Below, in pieces: positions 6,613-7,832 of a stretch of 7,832 nt of DNA. Each line of letters starts with the position of its first letter. Position 1 is the stretch's first letter. The stretch lies in contig JAPUIP010000487.1 of NCBI GenBank assembly GCA_027296925.1, positions 1 to 7,832 on the forward strand. The letters are read 5' to 3'. Position numbers and translations under genes: made by a program. Origin of the DNA: Candidatus Poribacteria bacterium (GTDB lineage Bacteria > Poribacteria > WGA-4E > PCPOR2b). Below the pieces are notes generated by a model. It ran no database searches, was not told the DNA's origin, and worked only from the letters and a program-made list of their open reading frames with translations.

Positions 6613-6617
6613 CCTCC
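6613..6617 (-). promoter_or_regulatory. Ribosome binding site deciding the start of the KDPG-type aldolase
   Basis: The minus strand reads GGAGG, then TCAATG, then the ATG at 6606, a spacing of 6 nt. The ATG at 6609 is only 3 nt away. The ATG at 6630 lies upstream of this site. The start at 6606 is therefore preferred. Confidence 0.7.
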
Positions 6618-6649
6618 ATATAGAGAACATCGGTAAATTTGGTTTTCTG

Positions 6650-6678
6650 TTGCTGTTTAGTTATTTATGTGCTACAAT
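6650..6678 (+). promoter_or_regulatory. Probable promoter for the CorC-type gene
   Basis: A -35-like TTGCTG (6650-6655) is followed by a 17-nt spacer and TACAAT (6673-6678). The -35 matches 4 of 6 consensus bases and the -10 matches 5 of 6. Transcription would begin near 6685 and give a leader of about 130 nt before the ATG at 6813. No convincing minus-strand promoter for the aldolase gene stands out in the same gap. Confidence 0.45.
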
Positions 6679-6730
6679 TTAACTTAATCTTGTGGGTGAT
6701 GTCGTGTGGTAGTTGCTTAATCCAGTGAGA

Positions 6731-6804
6731 TTCACGCTTCTGACGACAGAACTCGGGCTGATCTAACCTTACACTTAACATTCATACCAGTTTCTTCACG
6801 CTTC
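6731..6804 (+). repeat. Two direct copies of TTCACGCTTC in the CorC-type gene leader
   Basis: The 10-mer TTCACGCTTC occurs at 6731-6740 and 6795-6804, both in the predicted untranslated leader and 64 nt apart. The second copy covers the place where a ribosome site would be expected. A repeat this long in a 130-nt leader is somewhat unlikely by chance, but no function is shown. Confidence 0.35.
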
Positions 6805-6812
6805 AAGCCAAA

Positions 6813-7832
6813 ATGGAAGTTGACCAGCTTTTGCCCCATTTCATTGGATTGGGGCTTCTCCTACTATTATCTGCACTTTTCTCCGGATCTGAGACGGCTT
6901 TGTGTGCCCTGAATAAGGTACAAATTGAACGTCTCCGCACTGAAAAGAAAAAGAGCAGCTTTGCGATTGTCAACTTTGTCGATGATCCCCGCCGATTATT
7001 CATTACCATCCTGCTTGGAAATACCTTCATTAACACCGCCTATGCGACCATCGCTTATTCGCTTCTTCGCCGATTGCTGGCTGCTTACCTTTCGGGAGTC
7101 GCCGAATTCGTCATTGGGACAATACTGATCACATTGCCGCTGCTAATTTTCGGGGAGATTACTCCCAAGACGTATGCGATTAAATACGCCGAGACCTTTG
7201 CCAGAATTACGGCGCGCCTGCTTTGGGGCTTCTCCTTGCTGATTTCCCCTTTACGCATGGTCCTACGAGGCATCACCAACGTCCTCATCCCATTGTTTGG
7301 CGGTAGCCACATTCCCGCGGAAGACCCCGTTACCCCAGAAGATTTCAAGGCAATCGTCAACACGCATGAGGAGGGGGCGTTGCAGGCCGATGAACGCGAA
7401 ATCTTAGACAACATCCTCGAACTCCGCGATATTGAAGCGAAGGAGATTATGGCGCCGCGGACCGAAATGGTTGCTATCGACACCTCGCTCACGATTCAAG
7501 AAGCATTAGATCGAGCGAAGGCGGAAGGTTTTTCTCGCATACCGATTTACCGGAAACAGATCGATAACATCTGCGGTGTTTTCCATGTCAAAGACCTACC
7601 GCTTTGGCGGAACATGCCAATTCGAGATCGAACGATCGAGGATTTCCTTGCAACGCGTCACCTGTTACAACAGCCCCACGCGCAGCATACGCTCGTGCGC
7701 CCGCCCTTTTTTGTGCTTGAAACCAAAAAAATCGCCAATCTTCTCACAGAACTGGTCCACGAAAAGACCAAAATGGCGATCCTTGTCGATGAGTATGGCG
7801 GTGTCTCGGGTATTGTTACCATCGAGGACATT
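6813..7832 (+). CDS. HlyC/CorC (CNNM/DUF21 plus CBS pair) membrane protein, 3' end cut by window
   Basis: This protein belongs to the CNNM/CorC family of inner-membrane proteins linked to Mg2+ (or other cation) efflux; older annotations call them hemolysin-like. The frame runs from the ATG at 6813 through 340 codons to the window end. The DUF21 domain (about 1-165) has membrane segments near 7-27, 62-87, 97-117 and 134-160, with SALFSGSETAL (20-30) and GEITPKTYAIKYAE (114-127). The cytosolic part begins with a connecting helix (EEGALQADEREILDN, 186-200) and IMAPRTEM (212-219), then a CBS pair (about 215-340) ending in DEYGGVSGIVTIEDI (326-340). The rest of the second CBS domain and the usual C-terminal transporter-associated domain lie outside. 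The ribosome site is weak. No other in-frame start codon exists back to the TGA at 6759. It diverges from the aldolase gene and has no evident tie to sugar catabolism. The transported ion cannot be told from sequence. Confidence 0.93.
   Translation, partial: MEVDQLLPHFIGLGLLLLLSALFSGSETALCALNKVQIERLRTEKKKSSFAIVNFVDDPRRLFITILLGNTFINTAYATIAYSLLRRLLAAYLSGVAEFVIGTILITLPLLIFGEITPKTYAIKYAETFARITARLLWGFSLLISPLRMVLRGITNVLIPLFGGSHIPAEDPVTPEDFKAIVNTHEEGALQADEREILDNILELRDIEAKEIMAPRTEMVAIDTSLTIQEALDRAKAEGFSRIPIYRKQIDNICGVFHVKDLPLWRNMPIRDRTIEDFLATRHLLQQPHAQHTLVRPPFFVLETKKIANLLTELVHEKTKMAILVDEYGGVSGIVTIEDI

Noticed and set aside
6260..6682. Plus-strand open frame of 140 codons antisense to the KDPG-type aldolase
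   Set aside because: Its Thr/Ser/Ile/Ala-rich composition is typical of the reverse strand of an alanine/valine-rich gene; no family is recognised.
7085..7492. Minus-strand open frame of 135 codons inside the CorC-type gene
   Set aside because: It is Ser-rich, antisense to a strongly conserved membrane protein gene, and lacks a ribosome site.

Overview
The window looks like a piece of a bacterial chromosome of roughly balanced base composition, densely packed, with Shine-Dalgarno (GGAGG-type) ribosome sites before several genes. It holds six genes. Five lie head to tail on the minus strand: a KDPG-type aldolase, a Ser/Thr protein kinase, an HpcH/HpaI-type aldolase, iolC and iolD. One gene on the plus strand, for a CNNM/CorC-type membrane protein, diverges from them. 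The iolD and CorC-type genes are cut by the window edges. The mix of a eukaryote-like kinase with a helical-repeat tail and inositol/sugar-acid catabolism would suit a Poribacteria-, Planctomycetes- or Latescibacteria-like lineage. This is a low-confidence guess, because no marker gene is present.

Layout from right to left in the direction of minus-strand transcription. At 6606-5956 is a class I KDPG/KHG-type aldolase. A 145-nt gap follows, carrying a good sigma70-like promoter (TTGACA, 17-nt spacer, TAATCT). From that promoter the apparent operon is: Ser/Thr kinase with helical-repeat tail (5810-3834), 36-nt gap, HpcH/HpaI aldolase with a GTG start (3797-3012), 52-nt gap, iolC (2959-1946), 145-nt gap, iolD (1800 to beyond position 1). 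On the plus strand the CorC-type gene starts at 6813, and a plausible promoter lies at 6650-6678.

How the genes may work together. IolD hydrolyses the ring of trihydroxycyclohexanedione. After isomerisation by IolB (not in the window), IolC phosphorylates 2-deoxy-5-keto-gluconate. The standard next step uses the IolJ aldolase, which is absent here. Instead the cluster holds two aldolases from families that normally split 2-keto-3-deoxy sugar acids to pyruvate plus an aldehyde. The region therefore looks like a mixed inositol/sugar-acid catabolic locus, with a protein kinase as first gene of the main transcription unit.

The main points for a second look are: the kinase inside an inositol operon; its altered glycine-rich loop; the unusual aldolase set, including loss of the usual phosphate-binding serine in the KDPG-type enzyme; and a perfect 31-nt palindrome in codon register inside the HpcH/HpaI aldolase gene. 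I see no RNA genes, insertion sequences, CRISPR arrays or convincing rho-independent terminators. No stretch without a gene is longer than about 210 bases.
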